A stretch of DNA of 64,000 bases from Solibacillus sp. R5-41 (GTDB taxonomy: Bacteria; Bacillota; Bacilli; Bacillales_A; Planococcaceae): contig NZ_CP024123.1 in the NCBI RefSeq assembly GCF_002736105.1, positions 2,720,001-2,784,000 of the forward strand, in the 5' to 3' direction. Positions 42,876 to 52,108 of this stretch are shown piece after piece. A model generated the notes under the pieces. It searched no databases, was not told the origin of the DNA, and saw only the letters and a list, made by a program, of their open reading frames with translations. The translations under genes and the position numbers were made by a program. Each line of letters starts with the position of its first letter. Position 1 is the stretch's first letter.

Positions 42876-45212
42876 TCAAACTTGAATAAAACTACCTTGC
42901 AAAGCATTTCGTAAAAACGGGCTCGGCTCCCCTACACTGTATAGTTGCAATTCATGCATCGCTCTCGTGCAGGCGGTGTAGAAAATTCTGCGTAAGCTTT
43001 CATCACCGTATACTTTCTCCGATGCATCATAAATGATAACCGCTTCGAATTCAATCCCTTTAGCCAAATAGGACGGGATAACGACAACACCTTGTTCATA
43101 TTCTGGTGAGCCGTTCTTTAACAGCTTTATACCATCAATACTAGATAACGCTTCATAGGCATTCTTACTTTCCTCAGCTGATTTACATATGATAGCAATA
43201 CTAATATAACCGGCACTCTGTAAAGCTGCGACTTTGGATAAAATACTACGGTGAAGCTGTTCATGATCGATTACTTGTGTCAATACCGGCAACGCGCCAT
43301 CTCGTTCAAAAGGAATAATTTTTTCACCATTCGGAACGAGTTTTCGCGTGAAATCAATGATCGGTTTTGTGGATCGATAGCTACGTGTCATATTGATTAC
43401 TGCTGTTTCGTCCTGTCCGTACAAGCTGCTAAGAACGTGGAAATCCACCATTTCACTGGCATGTGCAAAAATCGCCTGATTAAAGTCCCCGAGAACAGTC
43501 ATTCTAGCAGATGGAAATAAACGCTTAATAAATTCGAATTGAAATGGCGAATAGTCCTGCGCCTCGTCAATCAATATGTGCTTGATTGAGCGATTCGTTT
43601 GAAAACCTTGTATTAACTCTTTCATAAGCAAAAACGGTGTAGCATCTTCGTAAAATAATTTACCTTCATCTAGCACTTCTAACGTTGCACGACAAATCGC
43701 GTTCCATTCAGCAGGCGTTTCCCCTTCAATCCACTCATTAATTTGCAACGGATCGGCAAAAAGCTGCTTGTAGATTCCAAGTATATCAACGAAATCAAAC
43801 GCCCGTATACGTTTTCGCAACGGACTCAATTTTTGAGTAACAACCAACCTTTCAAGCGCTTCAGGTTCCATCTCATAATCAGCAATTGAATCACGTGCAA
43901 AACCGCGCTTTTTTGCTAAATAAGTTTGCGCTTTATAATAATCCTCATTGCTAAACAGCTCAATTTCTTCCTGTACCCACGGCTTCATCCGTTCCACTTT
44001 ACCCGCGTCTTTTACAAGCTTCAAAACCCAATCCTTCAAATTTTCAAGCCTGTTTTGAAAGTGGATTGTAGGATCACTGCTATAAAATTTATCCGCGAGT
44101 TGTTGCGCTGTCACAATTGGCTGTCCTCTGAAAATGATATCCTTGAATAACATGCCCCTTACTTCCAGTGACTGCCTATATGCTTTGATCACTTCAAAAA
44201 ACACAGTAGATGCTTTGAACTGGATGCCCGTAACCCTTGACTGGTGCGCAGGTGTATTCGTACCAGTTAAAACATATTCTAACTGATCGTACGGATTTTC
44301 AACTTGAAGCTCGTTGCTCAGTCGATGGTCCAAATATTCCTGAAACGTAACTTGCTGCATATTCTCCTCACCAAGTTCCGGTAACACATTGGATACATAG
44401 CTGTTGAACATAGCATTTGGTGAAAATAAAATAATTTGATCCGCCGTCAAACTTGCACGATATTTGTAAAGTAAATAAGCAATTCGTTGGAGCGCGGCAG
44501 ATGTTTTACCACTACCAGCAGCCCCGTGAACAACGAGCAGTCTCCCATGATCATGACGGATAATTTGGTTTTGCTCCTGTTGAATGGTCGAGACGATACT
44601 GTGCATATGTTTGTCAGTACCATTGCCCAAAACTTGCTGTAAAATTTCATCTCCAATCGTAAGACTCGTATCGAACATCGATTGCAGGACGCCATCTCGA
44701 ACAAGATATTGCCATTTTTTCTTCAATTGTCCTTGAACTATCCCCCCAGGAGTTGCATAGTGGGCAAGGCCCGGCTCGTAATCATAGTAAACACTCGAGA
44801 TCGGTGCTCGCCAATCATAAATAAGGAAGTCTTCACCACTTTCGTCCATTAGTGAAGAAATGCCAATATACACTTGCTCCTGATTTGAATGCCCTTCTTC
44901 CATGAAATCAATGCGGCCGAAATAAGGAATTTTCTGCATACGGTGTAGCGTATCCAATTTTTTGGATGCATGTTTATGTGTGCTTTGACTGACAGACAAT
45001 GCTTGCGTTTCTTGTCTCAAGCTGATAATCGTTTCTAAAAAATCGTCAAAAGTATCGGCGTTTACCTTAATTTCATCCCAAAAATGTTTGCGAATATGAA
45101 TGACTTCGTTGCGGCGCTTAGATGTTTCTTTTTCTAAATGGTTAATTTGCTCTGTAATGACCTCCATTACATCGTCCACTCGTTTTTGCTCCTGCTGAAA
45201 TTGTAAATTCAT
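42876..45212 (-). CDS. helD: RNA polymerase recycling motor HelD
   Basis: 778 aa, matching B. subtilis HelD (about 774). The N-terminal coiled-coil arm (EQKRVDDVMEVITEQINHLEKE) reaches into RNA polymerase; a UvrD/Rep-like ATPase follows with Walker A HGAAGSGKTSAALQR, DEAQDYSPFQ (Walker B), SYRSTKPIIDF and C-terminal VIPSYLAKGIEFEAVII. HelD frees stalled RNA polymerase from nucleic acid. AAGGAG lies eight bases before the ATG at 45212. Confidence 0.95.
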   Translation of the reverse strand: MNLQFQQEQKRVDDVMEVITEQINHLEKETSKRRNEVIHIRKHFWDEIKVNADTFDDFLETIISLRQETQALSVSQSTHKHASKKLDTLHRMQKIPYFGRIDFMEEGHSNQEQVYIGISSLMDESGEDFLIYDWRAPISSVYYDYEPGLAHYATPGGIVQGQLKKKWQYLVRDGVLQSMFDTSLTIGDEILQQVLGNGTDKHMHSIVSTIQQEQNQIIRHDHGRLLVVHGAAGSGKTSAALQRIAYLLYKYRASLTADQIILFSPNAMFNSYVSNVLPELGEENMQQVTFQEYLDHRLSNELQVENPYDQLEYVLTGTNTPAHQSRVTGIQFKASTVFFEVIKAYRQSLEVRGMLFKDIIFRGQPIVTAQQLADKFYSSDPTIHFQNRLENLKDWVLKLVKDAGKVERMKPWVQEEIELFSNEDYYKAQTYLAKKRGFARDSIADYEMEPEALERLVVTQKLSPLRKRIRAFDFVDILGIYKQLFADPLQINEWIEGETPAEWNAICRATLEVLDEGKLFYEDATPFLLMKELIQGFQTNRSIKHILIDEAQDYSPFQFEFIKRLFPSARMTVLGDFNQAIFAHASEMVDFHVLSSLYGQDETAVINMTRSYRSTKPIIDFTRKLVPNGEKIIPFERDGALPVLTQVIDHEQLHRSILSKVAALQSAGYISIAIICKSAEESKNAYEALSSIDGIKLLKNGSPEYEQGVVVIPSYLAKGIEFEAVIIYDASEKVYGDESLRRIFYTACTRAMHELQLYSVGEPSPFLRNALQGSFIQV

Positions 45213-45429
45213 CGCAATCACTCCTTAAAAAAATCAATATGTGGGGGTTGACTAATGAAAAACCATATTATATAATTAACGTAGGGATAATATATAATAC
45301 AAAATTTTATATTGTCTAACTATATAAATTTACCATGATTTCACGTTTGTTTCAATACATTTAACGTGGATTTTTTGCGTTTTCTTACACTTATTTTCTC
45401 CCTCGTTGCTAGGACTATCCTCCAAAATA

Positions 45430-45460
45430 AAAAAGGAATACTAAATGATTTAGTATCCCC
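45430..45460 (-). terminator. intrinsic terminator of the Ntn-hydrolase operon
   Basis: Minus strand GGGATACTAAAT / ATTTAGTATTCC followed by TTTTTTATTTT, about 80 bases past the Ntn gene stop. The remaining 45213-45430 is AT-rich and contains the helD promoter region; nothing else seen. Confidence 0.85.
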
Positions 45461-45539
45461 CAAAAAACTTCATTTCTTTTTAAGAACAATTTTTCATCTA
45501 TGGCGTTATAATAAATTATAAACCCACTATAAAATCCCT

Positions 45540-46247
45540 TTACATATTCCGTCCATCTGACCTTACCCAAACCGTTTCATCCTTGGTAATCTGCACAATA
45601 TCAATATTTCCACCAACTGTTTGAAGTTCTTTACTTTTATTAACGTTTTCTTTTATTACTTCCGCAATCACATTATAAACAAATTCAATTAACTCGTTGT
45701 TACTTTTCTGTATAAGTGCGGCAGCCAACTCATCATTACTAATTGTTGGATTTTGCCCACTAAACTTAATCATATTACTAAAAATTTGCTCATGGTCACT
45801 ACCACTAAATCTAAAACCATATTCATTTAATGGTATTGGATAATTTTTAATATGTTCCCCATCTTTAAATTCCATCGATACAAAGACTAATTTCCCTCCC
45901 TCGGATCCCCCTAGATGTATTTGAGTTGTAAATCCCGTGAAATAACTGCAAAATTTTCTTATGACATATTCAATCGTATCGTTTATCGTCATCTTTTCAC
46001 TGTTGGGATAATGCTCCAATCCATAAACTAAGTCATTAATATCCATATATCTAGAAATAACCTCATTCGTGTCCTTATTGAAAATAAAGCGCGTTAAGCT
46101 TCCAGAAAAAGAAATCGCAACCTTATTCGGTAAAATAAATATCTTTTTACATTGATCATTGTGGACCGGGGTATTTTTCCATGACGCCCTACTATCAATT
46201 GCCATAATGATGGAATCCTTGCCCTTTACGTTTAACGCAACAGTCAT
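45540..46247 (-). CDS. proteasome-beta-like Ntn hydrolase
   Basis: 235 aa. The start MTVALNVKGKDSIIMAIDSRASW mirrors proteasome beta/HslV subunits: Thr2 can become the N-terminal nucleophile after Met removal, with Asp18 and Arg20 of the D-S-R motif and a Lys-containing strand (QCKKIFILPNKVAISFSG) at the Lys33 position. GGSEGGKLVF-like and YGFRFSGSD blocks follow the Ntn fold order. Not HslV by length. No partner ATPase is adjacent; instead four tiny genes precede it on the same strand. AAAGGGG precedes the ATG. Substrate and assembly unknown. Confidence 0.72.
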   Translation of the reverse strand: MTVALNVKGKDSIIMAIDSRASWKNTPVHNDQCKKIFILPNKVAISFSGSLTRFIFNKDTNEVISRYMDINDLVYGLEHYPNSEKMTINDTIEYVIRKFCSYFTGFTTQIHLGGSEGGKLVFVSMEFKDGEHIKNYPIPLNEYGFRFSGSDHEQIFSNMIKFSGQNPTISNDELAAALIQKSNNELIEFVYNVIAEVIKENVNKSKELQTVGGNIDIVQITKDETVWVRSDGRNM

Positions 46248-46347
46248 TAAACCTATCCCCTTTCCCGCAAGATATGGCTATTTTATGATTGCGCGTTTAC
46301 AAATATCAACAGGGATTTACCAGTTGCAAAATATTATGAGTCAAGCG

Positions 46348-46641
46348 TCACATGTTAATGCTACTAATTTTCCTTACTACAGATACTAAAATAGCAATAA
46401 CAAAAACAATCATACTATTTATCATTAAAAAGCCTCCTATTTGCAAGCCATAAAATATTGCAAAACCATCTTTAAGAATAATTATCGCCAATAATCCACC
46501 TATTGAACTAAACAAAGCCGCTAGTAATAATATTGTAAAAGCTGCAGAATATAGACTTTTCTTTTTCCAAAATGTTATACATCCAATAATATTTGCACTC
46601 ACGATAAAAAGGAACATCGTTATTAAGAGAAAATTCTCCAT
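46348..46641 (-). CDS. small membrane protein, 97 aa
   Basis: Unrecognised. Three hydrophobic segments (FLLITMFLFIVSANIIGCI, FTILLLAALFSSIGGLLAII, MINSMIVFVIAILVSVV). AGGGAG is just before the ATG, which follows the previous gene's TAA directly. Probably co-transcribed with the Ntn hydrolase gene 100 bases downstream. Confidence 0.65.
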   Translation of the reverse strand: MENFLLITMFLFIVSANIIGCITFWKKKSLYSAAFTILLLAALFSSIGGLLAIIILKDGFAIFYGLQIGGFLMINSMIVFVIAILVSVVRKISSINM

Positions 46642-46842
46642 TTAACTCCCTACTTTCTTACTATTCTTAAACTTTGAAATTACACTAAATATTATCCAAC
46701 TAATAATTCCGCCCAACACTAAAGGAATTACTGTTAAATAGCTGGTCTCCTTAATAATATTTAGTAAGGCGACTGTTATGATACCACCAAAAAACATGCC
46801 CACGATAATGAATATCCATGTTAAATTTCGTTTAATATTCAT
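46642..46842 (-). CDS. small membrane protein, 66 aa
   Basis: Unrecognised. Basic N-terminus and two helices (WIFIIVGMFFGGIITVALL, YLTVIPLVLGGIISWIIF), basic tail KFKNSKKVGS. GTGAGGAG precedes the ATG. Abuts the 97-aa gene. Confidence 0.65.
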   Translation of the reverse strand: MNIKRNLTWIFIIVGMFFGGIITVALLNIIKETSYLTVIPLVLGGIISWIIFSVISKFKNSKKVGS

Positions 46843-46883
46843 ACTTTATCTCCTCACTCCTATCAATTTATTTCGAGATACTT

Positions 46884-46964
46884 TCAAAGCATTTTATAAA
46901 CACTATATCCAATAAAAATGACGAAAATAATCAAAATTAATTCGCCTATTTCTTTAATGCTCAT
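46884..46964 (-). CDS. possible 26-residue single-helix membrane peptide
   Basis: ATG at 46964 directly follows the TGA of the 43-aa gene, so it could be translated by coupling. MSIKEIGELILIIFVIFIG and SVYKML form one membrane helix. No independent ribosome site; plausible only because its neighbours are small genes in the same direction. Confidence 0.35.
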   Translation of the reverse strand: MSIKEIGELILIIFVIFIGYSVYKML

Positions 46965-47096
46965 TCAAGGAGTATTGGGCATACCTGCTTGTGTACGGTT
47001 AAGATGATCATCGAAATTGCCAGTAGGATTCTTTTTGTGTTCCTCCTGAGTTAAACGTTCCCTTTGTTTTTCAGGTGTTTCTTTATTTGAAGTCAT
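46965..47096 (-). CDS. small charged protein, 43 aa
   Basis: GGAGGG lies six bases before the ATG at 47096. The product (MTSNKETPEKQRERLTQEEH, then KKNPTGNFDDHLNRTQ...NTP) is hydrophilic, with no membrane segment. Unrecognised. First gene of the operon that ends with the Ntn hydrolase. Confidence 0.6.
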   Translation of the reverse strand: MTSNKETPEKQRERLTQEEHKKNPTGNFDDHLNRTQAGMPNTP

Positions 47097-47362
47097 TCAC
47101 AACCCTCCATATATTGGTATATTATTTCTAGATAAATACCCCAAAAACCTTTAATTTAACGCAAAAACGGCACTGTTAAACTCAAACAAACCTTTGGGAA
47201 TTACCCAATAATTACAATGTAATTTTGCGCCCTCATCCATATTGGCATTATAATACTGGAAAAGATAAGCAGCTCCCCGATCTAATGAAGGACGAAATTA
47301 TACAATTCCCATATAATAAATAAAAACTGTTCATACATAGTCATTTAAAGGAGGTTTTAAGT

Positions 47363-47617
47363 TTGCGCGCGTCCATCCTGTTGAGAAAAATCGCTTTAGC
47401 AGCACTCTCGTTTCTCGTTATTACTGTTCTTTATTCTTTCATTTGGTATAAGGAAAGCTTTGATAGACCGGTTTGGATACAAGTTGTGATGATTTTTTGC
47501 TTTTTGATGTTGAGTATCAATAATTTCAAATTAAAGAAATACATGATGGCGTGGCTTTTTGCCGGAATCACGCTAGCTTTTAGCATTAGTATATATTGGA
47601 ATGTTACCGCTGTGTGA
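47363..47617 (+). CDS. small membrane protein, 84 aa
   Basis: TTG start with AAAGGAGG eight bases upstream. Three hydrophobic segments (ALAALSFLVITVLYSFIWY, WIQVVMIFCFLMLSI, WLFAGITLAFSISIYW) separated by short basic loops. Unrecognised. Lies divergently from the Ntn operon and converges on the anti-sigma-like gene. Confidence 0.65.
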   Translation: MRASILLRKIALAALSFLVITVLYSFIWYKESFDRPVWIQVVMIFCFLMLSINNFKLKKYMMAWLFAGITLAFSISIYWNVTAV

Positions 47618-47633
47618 TGCAGGTTTGCCTATC

Positions 47634-47685
47634 AAAAAAGGCGCACAACCGAAAATTCAGCTGTACACCACCACAAGGATGCGCC
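47634..47685. terminator. probable terminator between convergent genes
   Basis: GGCGCA / TGCGCC arms 34 bases apart with a T run on the minus-strand side. The stem is short, so it is only probable. Confidence 0.45.
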
Positions 47686-48566
47686 TACCAAAAAATGTTA
47701 TGAAATATAACGATTAACCATAAACTTTTGATGATGATGTCCATTTTCCTCCAATAATTATTACCATGAAATGTTTCCAGCACAATGTTAATTACTGCCA
47801 ATAGGATGCACAAAAAAACAACATAAAAATAATGAATATTTGGAGTGATAATTACTATAAATAACGTGAAAAGTGACAAGACAATCATTACAATGGATTG
47901 TTTATTTGTCGAATACATTGGAATTTTACGCTTTTTATCAGTTGGTTCACGCATTTTCCGACCAACAAGCCAATCTAACAACAGATACAATGTAGTAGTA
48001 ACGATAATTACGATTATTTTAATACGATCTTTTTCGCTATGCTCAAAACTCGGTATTATGACATCTTTCCCAACCGAAAATAAATGGTCATTCGTTTTAT
48101 CATAAAAATAAGAACCGGATCCGCTATTGTATTCAACAATAATTCGAGATGAGCCATCATGATAATTCAGCCTGTAGGTATTTTGAATAAAGGCATAATC
48201 TGGAATCGACTTCTCTACCAAGATTAGCTTATTCATAAATTGTTCCATATGTGTAAGTGACTCCTGATCGGTAAATTCATCGACTCCCATTTGCCACTTT
48301 GAGTTTGGATTCCCTTCCCCGTAAAGCATATAAATCGCTTCCAGTCGTGGTTCTTCATCGTTTTCACTCGTGATTATTTGTTGCTTTGGCATGGAGGCGA
48401 TGAGAAAGACGATGATGCATAGAACGCCAATAACTGCCGATGGAACTTGCCAATGGAATTTTTTTCGATTGATACGCGATTCTATTTGTTTAAAGTCGTG
48501 TTCTAATTTCGCCGTATCAACTTGAATTTCCGTTAATTGCTGCAATTGTTTTTCCTCATTCATCAT
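47685..48566 (-). CDS. membrane protein, putative anti-sigma factor
   Basis: 293 aa. A cytoplasmic N-terminus (QLTEIQVDTAKLEHDFKQIE), a helix (SAVIGVLCIIVFLIASMP), an external domain of about 110 residues, then four helices (IIVTTTLYLLLDWL and beyond). Not a classical zinc anti-sigma protein. It overlaps the sigma factor gene by 11 bases and follows it, the usual place for an anti-sigma factor; role inferred from that. Confidence 0.68.
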   Translation of the reverse strand: MMNEEKQLQQLTEIQVDTAKLEHDFKQIESRINRKKFHWQVPSAVIGVLCIIVFLIASMPKQQIITSENDEEPRLEAIYMLYGEGNPNSKWQMGVDEFTDQESLTHMEQFMNKLILVEKSIPDYAFIQNTYRLNYHDGSSRIIVEYNSGSGSYFYDKTNDHLFSVGKDVIIPSFEHSEKDRIKIIVIIVTTTLYLLLDWLVGRKMREPTDKKRKIPMYSTNKQSIVMIVLSLFTLFIVIITPNIHYFYVVFLCILLAVINIVLETFHGNNYWRKMDIIIKSLWLIVIFHNIFW

Positions 48567-49032
48567 CTACACCTCCTAGTAATATTCGCAACGCTTTTAA
48601 GCCGCGCGCCGTATTATTTTTCACTTTCGCTTCACTGCAACTTAAAATTTCTGCCGTTTCCTTCACCGAATATTCCTCAATATAGCGCAGCACAATAACT
48701 TCACGGTAACCCCATTTAATTCGTTGCAACGCGGCATATAACTTTTCAAGCTCGTCAGTTTGAATAACGACTTCCTCGGGTAATTTCTCCTGCGCTTCAG
48801 GCTCTGTTTTCAGCTGGAAAAACGATAAAATCTTTTTTCTGCGATAATAATCGTATACAATGTTGCGTGCGATTTTTAGTAAATAAGTTCTTTCGTGCTC
48901 GGTATAATTTTTTTGATAATAGCGGTAAAAGGTTTCCTGCAAAAAATCATGCGCTAATTCTGCATCATTCGTTAAATACCGTATGTACTTGTAAATTGCC
49001 TCATAATGGGCATCAAAAAGCTCACGTCGCAT
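48556..49032 (-). CDS. ECF-type RNA polymerase sigma factor
   Basis: 158 aa with region 2 (FDAHYEAIYKYIRYLTNDAE, DFLQETFYRYYQ), then TYLLKIARNIVYDYYRRKK, and region 4 (RIKWGYREVIVLRYIEEYS, VKETAEILSCSEAKVKNNTARG). An extracytoplasmic-function sigma factor. GGGGGAG lies just before the ATG at 49032; the frame is open to 49113 but lacks a better start. Probably controlled by the membrane protein encoded next. Confidence 0.92.
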   Translation of the reverse strand: MRRELFDAHYEAIYKYIRYLTNDAELAHDFLQETFYRYYQKNYTEHERTYLLKIARNIVYDYYRRKKILSFFQLKTEPEAQEKLPEEVVIQTDELEKLYAALQRIKWGYREVIVLRYIEEYSVKETAEILSCSEAKVKNNTARGLKALRILLGGVDDE

Positions 49033-49116
49033 CCATTCTCCCCCCTCTCCCTTAAAGACGAACGACGCTTCCATTGGAATCACTTTTTCAACAATTATAT
49101 TTTCAACACACAAAAA

Positions 49117-49162
49117 AATCGCCCGAACGAATCATACGTTGTACGATTTCGTTCGGGCTTTT
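49117..49162 (-). terminator. intrinsic terminator of the 64-aa gene
   Basis: GCCCGAACGAA / TTCGTTCGGGC, 11-bp perfect stem with a 16-base loop, A/T runs on both sides. Confidence 0.88.
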
Positions 49163-49186
49163 TGATTGGATGGCGTGGGAAAGAAG

Positions 49187-49381
49187 TTAAACGCCCATTT
49201 TTCTGCGAGTGTTACTTGTTTTTTTCGTTTGCTGGCTCTTCATTTTTTTCGTAGAAGTGTCGCCTTTTGAGTTCCCTTTAGTAGATGCAGATTGATTTTT
49301 TTTGTTTTCAAGCTGCTGTTTAACTAGCTCCTGCAAACTCAATTTCTTTTTTGGTGCTTCTGATTGGTTGTTTTCAGTCAT
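49187..49381 (-). CDS. small basic protein, 64 aa
   Basis: GGAGG lies seven bases before the ATG. The product (MTENNQSEAPKKKLSLQELV...TRRKMGV) has a short helical block SLQELVKQQLENKK and a Ser/Thr/Lys/Gln-rich disordered tail ending in Arg/Lys. Could bind nucleic acid; not recognised. Own terminator. Confidence 0.72.
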   Translation of the reverse strand: MTENNQSEAPKKKLSLQELVKQQLENKKNQSASTKGNSKGDTSTKKMKSQQTKKTSNTRRKMGV

Positions 49382-49569
49382 ATTGTTTTCCTCCTTTTGA
49401 AAGTAGATGTTCTTTAAAATTGAACTACCTTAACTTTAATTGTAAATGACCATTTGTTGTAAATGCAAATAATTCCTTCATCTAGTTCGGGCCGTTGCTT
49501 CCATTGACCGGTCATCCTATGCACTGTTTATTATACTACATAAACGATGCGAACCCCTTACAAATCGTA

Positions 49570-49610
49570 AAAACGCATTCCCGATTTTTTAAAGGGAATG
49601 CGTTTGATTA
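49570..49610 (-). terminator. intrinsic terminator of trhO
   Basis: AAACGCATTCCC / GGGAATGCGTTT, 12-bp stem, just after the trhO stop, with T run on the minus strand. Confidence 0.9.
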
Positions 49611-49613
49611 TTA

Positions 49614-50558
49614 TTATTTTACTTCTAGTAATTGCAGCGCTTGTTGCACTTGCTCTTCTGATAAATTATGGCGCACGATATAACGATTGCGCTCATGCGT
49701 TGTACACTCGATTGTACAGCCACCAAGATGCTTAGCTTCATTTTCCTCAGAGGCAATGATTTGCTTATTACACTCTGGGTTCGCACAATTAATATAGCGC
49801 TCACATGGCTCCCCATCATAGTGATCACGCCCAACTACGACATGCTCCACCTGATTAATTGGCACCGTTAAACGCTCATCAAATACATACATTTGCCCAT
49901 CCCATAGCTGCCCTTTTGCAACAGGATCTTTCCCGTATGTTGCAACACCGCCATGTAATTGACCGACATCGCCGAATCCTTCACGCTTCATCCAGCCTGA
50001 GAATTTCTCACAGCGAATCCCACCTGTACAATACGTTAACACATTTTTACCTTCAAAAAGCTCTTTGTTTTTACGCACCCATTCCGGTGTATCGCGGAAA
50101 TTTTCGACTTCCGGACGAATCGCTCCACGGAAATGACCAACATCATATTCATACGTATTACGCACATCTAAAACTACTGTATTTTCATCTTGCATTTCTT
50201 CTAAAAATTGCTCAGGTGATAAATAACGACCTGTTAATTCATGTGGGTTGACATCTGCTTCTAACCCTAAATGCACTAATTCAGGGCGCGGGCGTACATG
50301 CATTTTCTTGAATGTATGTCCTTCTGCCTCGTCTATTTTAAAAACAATACCGTCGAATAATGGATCGGCTTTCATCATGTCCATATAAGCCATCGTTTGC
50401 TCTTTTGTCCCTGATACCGTGCCATTAATACCTTCTGTCGCAACTAAAATGCGACCTTTTAAACCAATTTCTTTACACGCTTGTAAATGCGCCTCAGAAA
50501 ATGCTGCTGGATCTACAATCGTTGTGTAATGATAATACAATAATACTTGATAATTCAT
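49614..50558 (-). CDS. trhO: tRNA uridine(34) hydroxylase, rhodanese family
   Basis: O2-dependent hydroxylation of U34 in tRNA. The 314 aa comprise an N-terminal acylphosphatase-like UPF0176 domain ([18 protein letters not shown]), a central rhodanese domain with [18 protein letters not shown], and a C-terminal cysteine-rich tail ([17 protein letters not shown]). AGGTGG lies five bases before the ATG at 50558. Confidence 0.94.
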   Translation of the reverse strand: MNYQVLLYYHYTTIVDPAAFSEAHLQACKEIGLKGRILVATEGINGTVSGTKEQTMAYMDMMKADPLFDGIVFKIDEAEGHTFKKMHVRPRPELVHLGLEADVNPHELTGRYLSPEQFLEEMQDENTVVLDVRNTYEYDVGHFRGAIRPEVENFRDTPEWVRKNKELFEGKNVLTYCTGGIRCEKFSGWMKREGFGDVGQLHGGVATYGKDPVAKGQLWDGQMYVFDERLTVPINQVEHVVVGRDHYDGEPCERYINCANPECNKQIIASEENEAKHLGGCTIECTTHERNRYIVRHNLSEEQVQQALQLLEVK

Positions 50559-50753
50559 ATTTTCCACCTATCATTCATATATTTGCAGGATATACCTGAT
50601 AGTCTAAAACTACCTTACAATAATAAAGCATTTGTGCGAAAATTTCTATCAGTAATAAGGCTGAATTATTTGGGTGATTATTTACTGTTGTGTATGGTAT
50701 ATTTAGGGAAATAATACATTCGAGTTACTATTACATAAAATAGGAGAATGACT

Positions 50754-51389
50754 ATGCGAAAGTTTATCGGAATTGGGTTGATTTTTTTTATAGTTAGTTT
50801 CGTATATATGCTATTTTATGGGACACCGTGGGGGAATGTACAAGCAAAAAGAGAAATTGTCCATTATTTAGAAAATAAATACGGTGAGCCATTTCACGTG
50901 AAGCAACCGAGATTTTGGATAATGGATGGAAATTTTCATGCCGAAGCTTCGCCAGCTGCAAGACCCGATTTGATTTTTATCGTTGGAACCGAACAAGGTG
51001 AGGAAGGTATTCAAGATAGTTATTTACGGGAGTCCTGGCGTTATGAAGGTCATCGTGATGTGGCAGCCATTGTTACTCCTTATTACAAGGCAAAAAAAAT
51101 TTTTGTCGAACTTTATAACCCATCACCACCTATCGATAATGCAGACTTATATGCATATGAAAAGTATAGACAGTTGGATATTATCATTGATTTACAGAAA
51201 ACTTCCATTGCATCAAAGCAAGAGGAAAATATGAAAATCTATCAAGTTTTAATGGCAATCGTACAGCAAGAAATTCCAATAAAAAACCTTAGTTTCTGGT
51301 TTAAAAATGGACTGTTTCGCATTAACAAAACGGAGCTTCTGCAATTGCGAAATGAAACTGAATTATTCACTTATTGGGTGTCTAAATGA
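50754..51389 (+). CDS. membrane-anchored protein, unrecognised
   Basis: 211 aa: one N-terminal helix (IGIGLIFFIVSFVYMLFYG) and an outside domain (IVHYLENKYGEPFHVKQPRF, HRDVAAIVTPYYKAKK...). The YLEKKYGEPF-type opening is common in secreted Bacilli proteins of unknown function. AGGAG precedes the ATG at 50754. Stands alone between trhO and a degenerate region. Confidence 0.75.
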   Translation: MRKFIGIGLIFFIVSFVYMLFYGTPWGNVQAKREIVHYLENKYGEPFHVKQPRFWIMDGNFHAEASPAARPDLIFIVGTEQGEEGIQDSYLRESWRYEGHRDVAAIVTPYYKAKKIFVELYNPSPPIDNADLYAYEKYRQLDIIIDLQKTSIASKQEENMKIYQVLMAIVQQEIPIKNLSFWFKNGLFRINKTELLQLRNETELFTYWVSK

Positions 51390-51420
51390 TTACATATTAC
51401 TAGCAGTTGCATAACGACTA

Positions 51421-51693
51421 TTAGTTTACTTCAATTACAAATGTATAGGATACTTCTCCATTTACCCATTTTGCGAACGCCTCGTAAATAAAACGACCTT
51501 TGTTTGCTGGCACATGCACTTGGTTATTTTTCATTTTAATTTCTCTAAGTCTACCATTTTAATCACATGCGTAAAGGGTTACCTTTGGGTTTTCTTCAAA
51601 CACAATTGTAATGTTAGTATTCGGTTCCAACAGAATGGGGGTTATATTTTCACTCATTTGATATGGAGATGCCGTATCCATTTGTACACTCAC
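51421..51693 (-). pseudogene. small gene interrupted by one TAA, unrecognised
   Basis: From GTG at 51693 (or ATG at 51681) the frame reads MDTASPYQMSENITPILLEP...VTLYACD, meets TAA at 51559-51561, and continues in frame NGRLREIKMKNNQVHVPANK...YTFVIEVN to the final stop. The beta-strand-rich C-terminus resembles an extracytoplasmic domain. One point mutation appears to have broken it, or it is a 3' remnant. Confidence 0.45.
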
Positions 51694-51750
51694 TGTCCCT
51701 AACCCTTTCTTCCTTTCTCATTTGTAAGCGCCCCTCTTCATTTCATACTT

Positions 51751-51933
51751 TTGCTCATTTGCGTGAATCAATCCCACCATGCGATTCTTGTTGCTTCCGG
51801 AGAGACATGGGATATCAGTTTCCTAGCGAATAATCCCGGGATTTGGCCATTCCATTGCCATATGCCACATCATGTCACAAATAACGGAGCACCTGGCGTG
51901 GGTGGCATGTTTACAACAGTTAATTATTGTTAA
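51751..51933 (+). pseudogene. multicopper oxidase C-terminal remnant
   Basis: Reads GETWDISFLANNPGIWPFHC and HMPHHVTNNGAPGVGGMF before the stop. The W-x-F-H-C-H-x-x-x-H copper-ligand motif is that of a multicopper oxidase C-terminal domain. Everything upstream of this last domain segment is missing. The rest of 51390-52108 holds the broken gene above and a terminator. Confidence 0.75.
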
Positions 51934-51951
51934 TAAATTTCCGGATAAAAA

Positions 51952-51986
51952 CAAACCCCGTATTTTAATCAAAATACGAGGTTTTA
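51952..51986 (+). terminator. hairpin terminator after the oxidase remnant
   Basis: AAACCCCGTATTTT / AAAATACGAGGTTTT stem with a 4-base loop, just past the remnant's stop codon. Confidence 0.8.
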
Positions 51987-52108
51987 CTTGTTTACCGCTA
52001 TTCATTATTATAATAAAGATTGTTTCTTCTGGGATGCGAATCTTCTACCCGTTAGTTGGAGTACAATTTTTCAATGCCTCTAATTACGATGACTATGTAT
52101 AACGTGGC

